This document shows, piece by piece, positions 10,792 through 24,124 of a DNA stretch of 64,000 nt. The DNA is from Serilophus lunatus. Lineage: Eukaryota; Chordata; Aves; Passeriformes; Eurylaimidae. The stretch lies in assembly GCA_013399895.1 (NCBI GenBank), contig VXBA01001643.1:398152-462151 (forward strand), written 5' to 3'. The first letter of the stretch is position 1, and each line of letters opens with the position of its first letter. The position numbers were made by a program, and so were the translations under genes. The notes below the pieces were generated by a model that saw only the letters and a list, made by a program, of their open reading frames with translations, was not told the origin of the DNA and ran no database searches.

Positions 10792-12758
10792 AGCTGTTTT
10801 CTTGCTGGATTTTTCTCTCTGGGGGTTGTGCTGCTGCTGGTTTGCCAGGTGCCAGCTAGGTCAGGCAGCGTGGTGGCATTGAGTGCCACCCATTTAAATA
10901 TCACTCTCTAAGGTGTCCTGTCCCTTGATTTGCACCATTAGCAGCACCACGGTGGCCAGAGGGTCTTTCAAAGTCTGAGTTAAGCTCAGTGTCCTGCAGG
11001 GGTTGGGTTCCTAAAGCCCTGGTGGCTTCAGCAGGTCCCATCTGTGCTGTGCAGTGCAGCATCCCTGGGAGCTGGGTGAGGAGCTGTGCAGCAAAGGCTC
11101 AAAGACTGGGCCTGAAATTTGGCTGTTCAACAGCTCTGCAGAAACCCAGGTAGCCAGGAGGGAATTTGCAGCCTGGAGGTTGTTCTCGTGTGTGCCAGAG
11201 CTGAGCCTCCTGCCACTGATCACCAGAATTTAAAACATTCTCCCTTCTCCCCCTTTCTTGCACTGAATGAGGCAAAGAAAAACATGAGGAAGGAAGGGAA
11301 TGTTTCCTGGCATCAGAGAGTAGATCCAGCCTGGGGTTCAGGGGAGCCAGGAATCCTTGGGAGTGCCCCAAAATCTCCCCTCCAGTGACACCTCTCACAC
11401 TGCCCAGATGTCAGAGCAGCTCCACAGTTTGGTGATCATGTTCCACTATGAACATACCTGCTTTGTGACAGAGTAGGATCATTGCAACTGTCACATTATT
11501 CTCTTTCTTCCCTCCCCTCCTTATTACTAGACACACTTATTATCACTTTAATAGGGAGAAACAAGTTCCCTGTGTCCTTTTCCACTCATAAAAATACAAG
11601 ACTATATTTTCCAGAGGAGCTTGTGATTTCAGCTTAAACGTTCAACTAGAATACATTAAAAAGACTCTAAAAATCAAGGAGAAAAAAAGGAGTCCTGATA
11701 CCCAGAGGAAAATGGGATGCTTAAGCTAATTACAGCAGTGTAATTATTGGGATTGTCAGATCTTACAATCTACAATATTATTCTTAGGCCCCCATCCAAC
11801 CCACAAAAATATCTCTAAAATAATTGCAAAAGAACTTCATTTGAAGATTGTTTGTTTTGGAAGAATATAAATCTTTTCTCCATTTAAACACATTTCAGCT
11901 TAGAGAGTAATAAGATTTTATTTGTGTTGAAAGAAGGCAGAGTCTTATTAACTACTAATATATAGAACAGGTTAAAGCTTTTTTTCTTATTATATACTGT
12001 AACTCTGCCCAGGAGACACCACTCCTGAGGGAGTAGATATTTCTGCTAAAGGCACTTGAAATTAAATAAAAATATATTTACAAGCATAAATATACTAAAA
12101 TAGGGATGTTTTCTGTTCAAAATCCTGTTTCATTTTGCACATTGGTCCAAAGTAATGGTAATGTAATTAACAACAGTATTTAAAGATGACACCAGGGACT
12201 GTGCTCCTGGCCAGGGCAGAAGGACCCGACCCATTCCTGTACCAGGCTCTTGCTCTTGAGCTGCCTGAGACCCAGACAGACACTGGGACTTGTGCCATGA
12301 CATAGAAAAGGACTGGAAAATGCCAAGGGTGGGGTACAGGGAGAGAAGGATTCAGTGAAAAGGGAAAAAACAGATCCTGAATCGGGGTAGGTGATGAATG
12401 GAAGGGACTGCTGAAGAAAGGTGAGTGAGAATTGTGTCTTTCAGTAAAAATCTCTGGAAACCAACTGTAAATTATGGAAATGCACTGGGATTTCAGCTTT
12501 TAAACTCTGCAGGGACCTTGGCAACTACAACACAACAGTCTTGGAATGCACAGAGATGAGGGAAAACCTTTGGGAGGAGATTTTTTGCAAAGGTTCAGGA
12601 GGGAGGTTGGTGTTTGCTGAATATTTCTCAAGACTTCTGATAACACCAAGACAACTTCCCTGCTTTTCCAGTGGCCATCAGCCACCTCTGGGCACAGGGG
12701 TGATCCCACAGTCCGTGGCAGTGGTTCCTGGGATGGCTCACATTTGGTTTGGTGGATC
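10792..12758. other. No gene seen; AT-rich
   Basis: The part from about 11560 to 12180 is markedly AT-rich with many TAAT/ATTA words. A lone donor-like AAG|GTGAGT occurs at 12420/12421 with no clear partner. There is no recognised coding sequence. Confidence 0.55.
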
Positions 12759-12886
12759 AAGGCCAGCTTGGACAGGGCTTGGAGCAACCTGGGCTAGTGG
12801 AAAGTGTCCCTGATCATGGCAGGGAGGTGGAACAAGATGATCTTTCCTTTCCAACCCAAACCATTCCACAATTCCAGGATTTTATG
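12759..12886 (+). mobile_element. Short CR1 LINE 3'-end copy
   Basis: This copy keeps only the last ~130 bases of CR1. GGAGCAACCTGGGCTAGTGG is followed by GTGTCCCTGATCATGGCAGG, then CAACCCAAACCATTCCA and a 3' ATTCCAGGATTTTATG tail. Point differences from the other copies are moderate. Confidence 0.88.
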
Positions 12887-13821
12887 CCTCTGAGCATCCC
12901 GTCCTGCCAGGGGGGAGATGAAATCCCGTGGGCTGCAGCACTGAGGAAGCACAAGAAAGGAGCCAGGGCTGTTTGTTGTATGTTTGATGGTAGTGCAATG
13001 TTGTTCCAGGAGAAATGAAGATGTAATATTGGTTGTTTGATTAATTTTGGGGGATGTTTTGAGATGTAGATCTAATTAGAGGCTGTGAGACATCCTGAGA
13101 CAGAAGAGAGCAGTTGCTTGTGAATGGAAGGGAACATTGTATTATTTCCACTGCTTTATAGTACAGATTGGAAGGGGAAAATAAATATCCTCGTAGATGA
13201 GATAATCCTAGTGGAACAATCCTGTAATATCTGCTGAAAGCTGTGTGCAAGACTGAATTCTGAACTTTCCAATAGGAACATTTCCAATGTGTGCAGTGCC
13301 TTGCCTCTGATTTAAATTCCCCTAATTCTACCCTTGAAGTTTCTAGTCCTTTACACTTAAATGCAGAACTGCTTATTATTTGTGCTTGGGAAAGGAGACA
13401 AGAACTTTAAAGTCTCAAAATGTGCTTTTTTTTTTTTTTTTCCTTTAAGAAGAAATATAATTACATACAAACTGCAAACTCCTCTAAACAATTCTCATCA
13501 GCTGCCCGAACAGTCCCTTGGCTGAATTGTAAATTATTATAAAGTGCACCAAAATAAAAAAAAAAAAAAAGAAAGAAAGATCAGGGCATAAATGAGTTTT
13601 GGAGCTGTCTAGTCTGGGGTTCTGTAAGGTAATTAAATCAAGGAGACTTTCTGATCTATAGAAGGGTCAATGTACCAGGGCAGAGCTTTGAACCATGGTC
13701 TCATTAAGACACAATTGCCTTCTTTGCTTCCCAGATTGTTTATAACAGAGGGCTTATTTCTAAGGAGTCAATAACTGAAGAACATAAATCACAGAGCAGA
13801 AAGAGTTATTCCCAGTTTATG
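12887..13821. other. No gene; two homopolymer runs
   Basis: A 16-base T run lies at 13426-13441, and a 15-base A run at 13556-13570 is followed by GAAAGAAAGA. No gene or transposon is recognised. Confidence 0.6.
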
Positions 13822-13909
13822 GGCCAGATCCTCAGCTGGTATAAATCACTGTTGCCCCAGTGATGTCACCTTAGCTGTGCTTTATTTTTACAATCCAAAG
13901 ATCTGTCTC
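13822..13909. repeat. Ancient palindromic (foldback) amniote repeat relic
   Basis: The left arm begins GGGCCAGATCCTCAGCTGGT and the right arm ends AAAGATCTGTCTC. Reverse-complementing the right arm and aligning it to the left gives about 18 of 26 matches by eye. From memory, an element with arms of the type 'GGGCCAGATCCTCAGCTGGTGTAAAT' in inverted orientation is abundant in turtles and crocodilians. I am not sure of its database name. The copy is diverged, consistent with an old insertion predating birds. Confidence 0.6.
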
Positions 13910-16900
13910 ATACTGTTCTCATTTTATTGGCTTTTATTGAGTCATTCTGTAGGCACAGATTTTCATATATGAAATGAAGGTGGAGATAATTGAGGTATGT
14001 GAAAAGTAATTTTGTAAAATTTTCAAGGAAAAATCTGAATAGTTCTCTTCTTTCCCCCTTCATTTTATTAAAAAAGAATTGCCATGTGAATTCCTATCAG
14101 CTCATAACCATTTCCCTAAATACAGCCATGGTCACTTAGAACATTCTCTTCTCCAAGATGCTCCAGTTGGTCTTTGTATGAATTAATGGTGCTGCTTCTA
14201 GAATTTAATTAAATTCAGGAAGCACATCCACAGGCTCAGCACTGTCAGGCAGCGATGGCAGCAGGTCCATCACTCTCCAGGGGGATGTTCCAGGAATCTT
14301 GGGCACAAATTTGGTTTTCCATGTGTGTGCAGGGGCCCAGCATTGCTGTTTGAGGACCTTTCTCTTACCCTCTGCTTAGGGCTGGGCTAAAACACATCAC
14401 AGACAGATGAGTCTCCAAAAATCTCCAAAGTTGAACATGGATCTCCAAAAACCTTCTGGGCAAATGCCTTGCTGGGCATGTCCTGTGGCAGCCCATCAAA
14501 CCTCCTCCCCACAGCCAGGGAGCCAAGGGGAGCCCAAGATCTGCTTTAAACACCTGCAACACTGATGCCAAATATCCCCAAGCACTGGGACAGTCCAGCT
14601 TTGCTCCTCTCAATCCCACCTGGTGCCTGCACACAGCTCCTCCAACAAAAGCTTATTACTAAAACTAATTAAAATACCAATTAAACACACCAAAGATCCT
14701 TCCCAGGTCTGTTCCAGAGCAGGTATGAAGTCACTGTAGTGTCCTGGTTGTATTTCATCATTCTGATGTCAGGGCCACTGTCACCATTGTCACTGTGGTG
14801 TTTCTGGAGCTGTAGATCAATATTAAATACTGGATTTGGGATCCATTGACAGAGTTGTAGCTCTGACTGTATTTGACCTTCTTTGGCTGACAGGAAGCCA
14901 GAGGGGTTTTTCCATGGCATTCAGTTAAAGGAGTTTCCACTGTCTGGCTTTCTGCTCCCACTACATCATATCACAGTGATAACATTCCTTTGGAACCATT
15001 AAAAAAAAAAATTTCTCTGAGGAAATAATAAAAATTTATGAAAGAACTCTCCAGAGAACAAAACATTAAGTGTGCAGAGCGATTGAATATGAGAACACAG
15101 CCAAGGAATAATGTGAAAAATCGATGAGCAGAGCTGCAGATATTTGAAAACAATAAAAAAGCAGAATCTGAATAATCAGGGACTATTGTAAAGTTATTTC
15201 TCTGAGTTGAAAACAATAAGTTTCATGTCCATCCAGGATTTTGGCACTGAGATATTGGTGTGTCCAGGCATTTCAGTTCTCTGCTGTTCTCTTTGAAACA
15301 CACAAAAATTATGTCCGCTGGCTTTTCCATGAAAAATGACCAGTGTTTTATTCCAAGCTCTTTCACAAATCAAAGCTGTCACTACAGTGAGGGTGAAATA
15401 CTTTGAGGAAATCCACACTGTCCTCCTCCCACTGCTCTCAGAGGGACAAGACCGTGTGTATTCAAGAACAAACAATGATATGCTGTATTTAAACACCATT
15501 CTCTGGCAGAATAAGCCTGTACCTAAGAGGAAAACTTGTGGAGGTAGAGCTGCATGAACAGAGAACTGGATAATGTGGCAAACTTTGGCATCCCAGCTCT
15601 GCTGGGCAGCCCTGGGAGGCACCACTTCCCTTCCCTCTGCCCTGCTTCTCCTCCAGCCCTGTGTCCATCTTCCATATTCAGCTCTTGAGCCTGGCAAGAC
15701 AGACTTTATTCCTCTCCCTGTGTTGAAGGTGACACCTATAACTTAATTTCATGAGATGCTTTTGGCTGCTGCCACATAATAAAACCTCCAGAACCACTGA
15801 TTTGGTTCTCCAAGCAGCCTGAAGCCTATAAATTTCACACACACATTTATTTGTCCGTCTTCATGCTCACCATCTGTAAATTCCTCAGTTTCATTAGTCC
15901 ATCCTTTTCCCACCACTTCTCCCACTCTCCCAAGCGACTTGGAGGGCTCAGACCCTCAGAGGTGGCAGCATTTGTGGCACTTTCTCTTAACGTCCTCTTA
16001 GCCCAGAGATCTCTCTTATGCTCCTAATCTTCCTGAAGCCATCATTTCTTATCCAAAGCTGCTTAAGCAGTTGGAGGGGAACGTTCATTTCCAGGCAATA
16101 TGTGCCCAAAGTTGGACAAGGGCTGGTTTGCAAAGGGAGCCGCCTGTAATCCGGAATAAAATTAAACCTTAATCACTGTGTTCTGAAGGCAAGATTTGTC
16201 ACTGCCCAGCAAACATGTATCTTAATGAAGACACTCATTCTTGTGGAGCACAAATCCATTTGTATCCTCTGGCTTAAAAGGATGTGCAGCTGTGTGCAGG
16301 AATGCTGCATTTTCCCCATCTGAAGCAGCGTGGTGCTGTTAAGAGAGGCTTTTCTATAGATCTATGAGCACAGGGGACCCTTAAAAATGGCTATATCATT
16401 AGCTCTGCCTGAATTACATCAACAGCAGCAGGGCACAAAAGGGCTCGTGGTACCTTTGAGCTGCTGGTGCTGCTGGAACCAGGAACCAGCAAGGCAAAGG
16501 CAGCTTCATCCCTGCTTGTACAGGATGAGCTGCAGATGGATTAGGTTCTTTTCTCTCGAGTGACACTGGACCGTGACAGAGGTTAGAAATCAACCCAGGT
16601 CTCCTGAGCCACCGCCCTGTGCACAAACCACAAGATTGTTTCGCCCTCTCCATTTCTCAACTGCTTGTAATTACACTTAGAAATGCTCTGGAAGCCAAAA
16701 CAAACAAGGGAGATGTTTCCAGTGAGCTTTCAGTTTGTTATTAATCTTTCAAAGATGGTTTTGTCCACAAGGCAATGCAGAAATGATCGTGTTGCTGAGC
16801 CCTCTTTGCATGTTTGTGGCATCGTTTCCCTCCAGGAGCACGTTTGTGTCCGAGCTGACATCACCCTTCTTGGACTGGACATTTGCTCTCTCACATGATG

Positions 16901-18858
16901 AGGAAAACAAATTCCACGCTGAATCAGAACACAGCCTGCACAACTAATGTGATCTGGAACAGTATCAAAGGACAGGGATTCTGGTTACTCAGGATTTACC
17001 TCAGAACCAACTGGAAGCAATTTTGTGTATTTCTTTCCCCCCATCATACTACGAAGTATTATCTCATGAGCAGAGCATCCTGCAGTGACAGTAAATATCC
17101 ACAAGCACTGGAAGCTTCTTTACTGCCTCAGACTTCCTATGCTTATCTTTAATTTTAAATGCAACCAGTGGAAAAAAAAAAACCCAGGCATTTACTGGAT
17201 TTTTCTATCCTACCTGATTTTTTCATGGATGTGAGAATTCCAGCACCTACTTGTCCTGCACTGAGTCACTGGAATGTGCTTATCACAGGTGGATCTATTG
17301 AAGAACATCATCCCTACTGACACTTTGCCTTTTTTCCCTTGGAGCCTATTCATGCATGACCTCATGGAGCTTCACAAGAGTTGGCTGAAGACTGGGCACC
17401 GTGTCCCTCTATTCTTGGTATTATCTTACCTGGCATTGTATTTTATGTTATCTGGGAGATTTAAATCAAGAGAAACCTGTGGGAATATTTCAATCCTCTT
17501 ATTGGCTTTTCTTCTCAAGCTTTGTAATTAATTCCCAGTGCCTGGGGCCAGTGAGAGGTGAGCTGGGCTCCATCTCTAACAAAATCCCACGGTGCTGTGC
17601 CAAGCTAAGTGTCCTGTCCCACCACTGTTGGTGACTCTACCTCTGCTTCCATGGGTTTTGATACGACCATGGTGATGTAAAAGCAACCCATGGTTTCCTA
17701 GTGAGTATTAACAGCCAAGAAAACTCCAGTCCACAGTTGCATGGCATGTCTGGAGACACCTATTTGCCTCTTCTTTCCCTGTTTTCAAGCCTTGCAGATG
17801 TCTAGGAATAAAGCATCTCCAAATTTGAACTCTATAGAATGACTATTCCCAGACTTTCAGGACAGTCACTGAAAAGTTCCTTTAATGAGACATCAGCTTC
17901 TAAGGAGGGGGTGCTTTGTAAGAGTTCAGGCCAATGGCACATGTAAAAGTGGTGGAATTTCTGCTTGGCTTTGAAACAAGGGAGTTCATTCAGAGGATTT
18001 GGATTTAAAACTGAAAGTCCTTTTGCAAAGGACTAGTGGCTTTGTCAGACCCTTTAACTAAAAATCTGGCCCTGGGGTTTGATGCTCAGTGTCCAGTGAG
18101 TGTCAGGGTATTCCCTCAACTCAACAACATAACTGCTGAAAGTCCAAATAACACTGGATTAGAGAGGAACTAAACCTTCTAAGACAATATCTGAAGACAG
18201 ACTATGCCCAGATATCTGCTCCTCCATTTAAGCCCAACCTACTGAACATGTTTTACAGCAGAACGTAGGACCTGGTGAAGTGTGGAGGTGACTCAGACAC
18301 CAACATGTGCAAACACAGCCCTCCTGGGTCACACCCACCAACCCACCAACCTTTCTGGGCAGGAGGTAGAGCTGGACCTCAGCCAAAGCTTGGAGACACA
18401 CAGAGCAAGGTTTCAGACTCCCTCTGCAAAGCTGAAGTCAGCTGGCAAATGATGTTTTAGTGCTGGCCAAATCCCACTTTTAACTACTTCTCTGGATAAA
18501 TTGGGTGGAGCTGCTATAAAGTGAGGACTGATTGGCTCAAATTTATTTTGTAAAGCTAAATTGACCAGATGATTTTATTATCTAACTACACACTAGTCCA
18601 ACCCACATGAAGAAAAGGCTAGAGAACAGATCAAATGTTTCTTGGCCAACATGGCACTGCTATAAGGGGAGACTTCCAGCAACCTCTGTCACAAGTTGCA
18701 AGATGTTTATGAGAAACAAAGAGAGTTTGAAATTTCATGACATTTAATTTTTTAAGACAGTAATTGCCTATTTCCTTACCAGAATTGGAAACAGAAAATG
18801 GTTTCAAGAACCCTCTCTCCAGCAACCTCTATTGTGATTCAGTTTCTTTTCTTTGCAG
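13910..18858. other. No gene seen
   Basis: The longest frame is 167 codons on the minus strand (15194-15697) with no recognisable domain. Splice-donor-like words occur on the minus strand near 17430 (CCAG|GTAAGA) and 18776 (CTG|GTAAGG), but no exon could be built. No transposon is recognised. Confidence 0.5.
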
Positions 18859-19185
18859 CTGAGGCATCGAGCCCCTTTCCAACAGAAGCCCAGCAGGTCT
18901 TGTCCCCGATGAGCTCAGCTCAAGGGCAGCACAAGCAGTACCAGGAGGGCAGAGCTGGCTCTGTGCTGCTGCTGGAGGAGCGAGGTGAACGTGCCTTCAA
19001 GAGAATGACTGAGGCAGCTGCAAGATATAAGTTTCACCTTCTCAGTCCCTCCAGGAGAAAACAACTTTGCTCACCATCAAAGTCCTTCTGGGAGCTGCAC
19101 AGCTTATCCTTAGAAGATGACAGATGGAAATGTGTTTTCTTTGAAGTTTGTTCCAGTTCACCACTCAGAAGCTGAAGAGCACGAG
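18859..19185 (+). other. Exon-like segment (strong acceptor, open frame, donor)
   Basis: A strong acceptor (CAGTTTCTTTTCTTTGCAG) ends at 18858. It opens onto a frame that starts upstream at an ATG (18798) and stays open to a TGA at 19173-19175. A donor GAG|GTAAAG follows at 19185/19186. The predicted exon is 327 bases. The peptide is rich in Ser, Gln, Glu and Arg but matches nothing I know. The stop just before the donor argues against an internal coding exon. It could be a non-coding or terminal exon, or a chance decoy. Confidence 0.18.
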
Positions 19186-19229
19186 GTAAAGAAGTGCTGT
19201 TTCAAATATAAGTGTTTGTGTGTAGATAT

Positions 19230-19578
19230 ATAGAATAATGGAATGGTTTGGGTTGAAAGGGACACAGAATGGTGTGGAATAGACTTTAAAGATTATCTCA
19301 TTCCACCCCCTGCCATGGGCAAGGACACCTTCCACTATCCCAGGTGGCTCCAACCCAATCCCTTCCAGGGATGGGGCAGCCACAGCTTCTCTGGGCACCC
19401 TGTGCCAGGGCCTGCCCACCCTCACAGGGAAGGATTTCTTCCCAATATCTCATCAACACCTACTCTTTCAGTTTGAAGCCATTCCCCCTTGACCTGTCAC
19501 TGCATTTCCTGATGAATAGTCCCTCTCCAAGTTCTTTGGAGGCCCCTTCAGATAGTGGAAGACTCCTGTGAGGTCTCC
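19230..19578 (-). mobile_element. 5'-truncated CR1 LINE copy
   Basis: This copy is inserted in reverse orientation, so its 3' end is at the low coordinate (TATAGAATAATGGAATGGTT). Reading the minus strand gives the conserved ORF2 tail in pieces: VGRPWHRVPREAVAAPSLEG, then GIVEGVLAHGRGWNE. An extra ~20 bases (ACAGAATGGTGTGGAATAGA, 19263-19282) sit inside the terminal block and look like a partial duplication of the 3' sequence. It is non-functional. Confidence 0.94.
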
Positions 19579-22500
19579 ATATAAATAGTCATAATCAGGA
19601 CACAACCTTCCACAAAGTGATGTGCAAAACCATGTGAGCCACTTGCAGATTTGGGCTGTCTCTCATTTAAGAGGGAACAAGAGAATAAGAACATGGACAG
19701 TTTGTAGGAGGTGATTCTAGGGAAAAAAAATAAATATTATGGAATTTAATCATCTTGCTGGTGTTGCTTCCCCTTCCCTTGCTTTGCCTTGGTGATACAC
19801 CCTACAAGGCTTCCATCCACTGCAAATGGGTGGATGGAGGTATCCAGATGCCTCTGACTCCTTCTGCCAGCTCGAGGTTTCATTGATAGGTCTTGACTGT
19901 GGTGGCAGATGTTTTTAACAGCTGTCAGGTCACCAGTCACTGCTCACTGTCGTTTGTGGAATGAATTTGTCTTATGGCTAAATGTTTTTGATGAACTGGT
20001 GTAATTGAACAGACTTAATTTCAATTATGTCTACCTTCAACCCCTTCTTGCCACATGCCCCAGCTACAAAAATTTCTAAAATGCCTCAGAAACTGGTAGA
20101 AAATGTTGTACTGCAGTTAATGAGAAATTCCAGAGTCCTGCATAAAATCATGCTTGGAATGCAAACTAAAACTACAGGGCAAAGCAAATGAATTGTCATT
20201 ATTCTCAGAAGTACTTCATGGATTGCTCTGTGCTCCAGGGATCTTGCTGTACCTTCTGAGGTTTCAGAAGGACATGAATTGATGTTGCCCTGGGCAGGCA
20301 CTTTATAACCTTCCAGTCCCTGCAGCGTCAACGTGGGTAAACACTGGAAGACATAATTAATTGTTATAATGATAGGACCTGCAGAGTCAACTGACAGGAG
20401 TGGCCAGAGGAATAAATCATGTGTCTTCCTCTGAATGTGATCAGATTCCTCTCCAAAGCACTTCTTGAAGGACTCAATTTCAGGGGAAAGTGTTTCTACT
20501 ACTGAAAATACCCCAACACAGTATAGTAAATTCTAGATTAATTCTGGAGTATAGTGGCTGAAACCAGAGGTGTTTTTAAGGAGATGAAGTGACAATTAAA
20601 GTATTTCATTGGATGACAATGTGGTTACATCCTTTTATCCTGCTGCTGGGCCACCAGTATCTCATCTTTTAACCCTGGATTTTCCTTTTAATCTTTTTTT
20701 CTCTCACCCCTCTCTACCCTCTGATCCATTTTCTCTGGATAATTTTAAAGTCCATATCTTTCCCTTTATGTCTTTTGTGGCCCCATCTAATTTGGAAAAT
20801 TATGATCTTTGCTGAATTTGCAATAAAGGAAATCATCCCAGTGGTCTCACAGCTTTTCTAAGGACACTTGGGCTCACACAGGGCTCCTGCAGCTCTGAGA
20901 TCTGGCATCACTCCATGAGGTGGATCCCCTTTGAGAGATGCTGGTGGCTGTCACATATTGCTGCATGTGAGAGTGGAAAGCTGTTTCTAGCAGAATACAG
21001 GGGGAAAATGAGCAAATACCTCACTATGGACCATCTTCACCAGGAGCTGGGCTGATCCTTTTCTCAGTTTCTGGACACAGAAGGTTTCATAATTCATGGG
21101 CCAGCCTGTGTCTCATAGAGAGGATCACAGCAGGAGAAGGAGGCTCAGGTTGTGGAGCAAAACATTTGTGACACGACCTGACAGAGGCACATGGACCTGC
21201 CTGACCCCACGTGCAGGAACAGGGATTGTCTGGGGACAATCCTTGTGCTGTCACCAAAGGCACAGACCTCTCACCTGGAGGGAAAGCTACTCCTTGAGAG
21301 GCCTGCTCCCAACAAACCTGACCTAAAATCTGCTTCTATGTTTACAGCAGCTGAACTACATTCAACTCCTGAAATCCCTGCAAAGGCTTTGGATGTTGGA
21401 AAACATCCCGTGGCTGCAAGGGTTACGTTACACCTTGTGACTGGGAATGGGGCACTGAGTCACACTGGCTGTAGGGTAATTACAGCTGCCCAGACCCAGG
21501 GGATGTTTGGATTTGCTCTACAGACACTGGTAATGACTATCCTACACATCCAAGGCTTTTCAAGGATTTATGGGGCTGGCATGTGGTACAGCCCGTGGAG
21601 AAAAGGCAGATTGGGCATGCTACAGCAGGTATGATACTGTGTATTAATTTCCATGGAAACCCTCGTGGGTAAACTGATGCAAGAGCAAAGGGAACATCAA
21701 GCAGTTATTGTGCTGTGCTAAGTGAGCACTTGCTGAGGCCAAGTGAGCTCCTGCTCAGGCTGAAGGATTCTCTGTAGGGTCAGCTGGGATGAGATCATTG
21801 GTGCTCTTTGGGGAACGCCTCGTCCTGCCCACAGGAGCTCTGTGGGAATTAAAAATGATCACTCTTTAAGTAGAGGTGCTAAAAGATTTTTACCAATTGC
21901 CTGCTGACAAACCAGTGGAACATCTGAGTATTTGTCTCTTGGTGCAATTCTATCAAGACAGCAAAACCACAGCGGAGTTGGACTTAATTTGTCCCGTTGC
22001 CTTTTGAGCCATCCAGTGTTTTCTAAATTCCTCCCTCTCCCATTTTTCATTTTTGCTGTGACTTCCCAGCAGGCAGCAGAGACAAGGTACATGCTGAGTG
22101 ATCATCCTGTTCGGTTTTCCACATTTGACACTCAAAAATAAAAATATGTGGAGAGGAAAGAACAGTTTGCAGGGAGCGATAACAGCTCTGCCTGTTGCTA
22201 CCACGGGACATCGCTGATGTGGGGATGTTGGTGTCACCTCCTGTGGGTTGGTGGCACACAGGGAAATGCAGGTGTGGTGGCAGGGGAGCATCGAAGGCAA
22301 AGGGATTGGACGTGACAAAGTCAGTGGCAGAGGAGGAACGGGGACAGATGGGCTTTGCACAAGGTCTGGGTCAGTCTGGGGCTTCTGGGCTGTCTTGGCA
22401 TCCCTGGGATGAGTTTCAAGTCAACCTCAACTGATTTATGGGCTGGATGAAGACCTATAAAACCTGCATTAATTCTGCAGTGGGGTTCTCTGTGAAACTC

Positions 22501-24124
22501 CAGCTGAGCTTTGTCCTGATTTTTCCAAAACTCACATAAATGTAAACCAAAAGCCTCAACCCAAATACTGCCAAATTGTGGGGAATGTGCCAAAACAGAG
22601 AGTATTTTTAAATATCTTCCCCTGTTTTGTGGCTTATGGGATGGGCACAGGGATATTAAGCAATAAACAAAGGAATAGAGACAGTGTTTTGTGAACTCTG
22701 TACATGACCTTTTCCACGAGGTGAAGTTATTGTATAAGACCTTCCTGTCTGAATGGGAAGGGAACGAGCAGGACAACACAATAAATGATCTCTCAGCAAA
22801 TGCTGACAACTCAATTACAAGGGTACAGACTAATTTCAAGGTCTAGCCAAACTGAAACAGCTCTTGAGCCACAGTTGGGTCTAAAGCATCCCAGAGCTGG
22901 GCCCCCTTGGATCAAAAGGGTATCAGCAGCTCAGGGATGTCCAGAAAAAGGCAGTCACTAGAAAGTCTAAAAAACTTCAGATGCATCTATTTAATATCAG
23001 GGGATAAGTAAGAATTAGGAAGAGAGACACAGAGTGATTTACTGCCCTTGAAATCTGTTTTCTCTTAAAAGTCTTTTTCTCTAAATAAAAATCTCTCTTC
23101 TAAATTAATAGTACTTGGCTCAGAGAAGGCTCTTTACTGCACCAGTGCTCCCAGAAAGCAGAGAACCACAGGCAGGGAAAATAGGTCAGACCAGCTGAGG
23201 GAATGGGGATAATTACCATCACTCCAGTCTGCAAAAGGGCAAAAAGTGCGATTTCTCCCCAAAACTCAGGATGTGAAACAGGGATGATGTGTCCTGGAGA
23301 AGCCTGGGCAGTGCTGAGGCAGGTGCTCCCAGCTCCAGAGAAACATCAGCAGCTGGAACATCTGCACTGTCCAGCGCTTGGGTGGAGAGGGGGGGAAGGA
23401 GGGAAAGCAACCAGCTCTTCCCCAGGAGAGGAAGAGCAAGGACAGCAATGTTTGTCAATAGGAGACATGAAAAGAAAAACCCAGCCCTTGCATTCCACCC
23501 AGCAGATAAGCTAATGGAGCATTAACACTTCTCCACTTCCCCCTTCCTGCCCTGCCCTGCCATTTGCAAATGGAACAGTCGCCTCTGCATCCCTTTGCTG
23601 CTGCCCATCCTATCCCACCCTTCTCTCTGGAATCACAGCACAGCACGTGGATCAGTTCCTGTTATTAAATCAACAAAAACAGAGGACAAATGACAGCAGC
23701 CACCCCCATCCTGGGCTGCTGGTGGTTTGATGGTGACCAGACCTCCCTGGGGAGCAGGGATTGTATCCATAGTTTGGGAAGTTTTGAAGGGCTTGGGGAT
23801 GAGACAAAGGGGCTGATGGCCTGGGAATCTTAGCCCCCCAGTGGAGTTTATAGCTCAACCCTTTTGGTTGCAGGGGGACAGGGAAGAAGACATGACTTCC
23901 TCAGAGCTGCTGAATGAAGTAGGAAGCAGCACCTTCTCCCTTCAGGGGTGTTAACAGAACTCATGGGTTCAAACAGAGCTCAGGGAGTTCCCCTGTCCTT
24001 CCTCACTGGGACCAAATACTGTGATCCCATCACACCTACCCTGCAGTCCACCCAGGGCTATAAACTCTGTCATGGCTTCAAGCTTGTGCATTCAAAGGAA
24101 TAAATCTCTTCATCTGATTCATGA
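19579..24124. other. No gene seen
   Basis: Frames up to 172 codons (minus, 22321-22839) and 147 codons (plus, 21191-21634) were inspected. Neither shows a domain, repeat composition or membrane pattern of a known family. No RNA gene or CR1 copy is seen. Confidence 0.5.

Noticed and set aside
12410..12430. Perfect-looking donor AAG|GTGAGT at 12420
   Set aside because: No strong acceptor or open frame within a plausible exon distance upstream, so I treat it as a decoy.
22321..22839. 172-codon minus-strand frame
   Set aside because: Composition is unremarkable, there is no recognisable motif or splice structure, and other frames overlap it.
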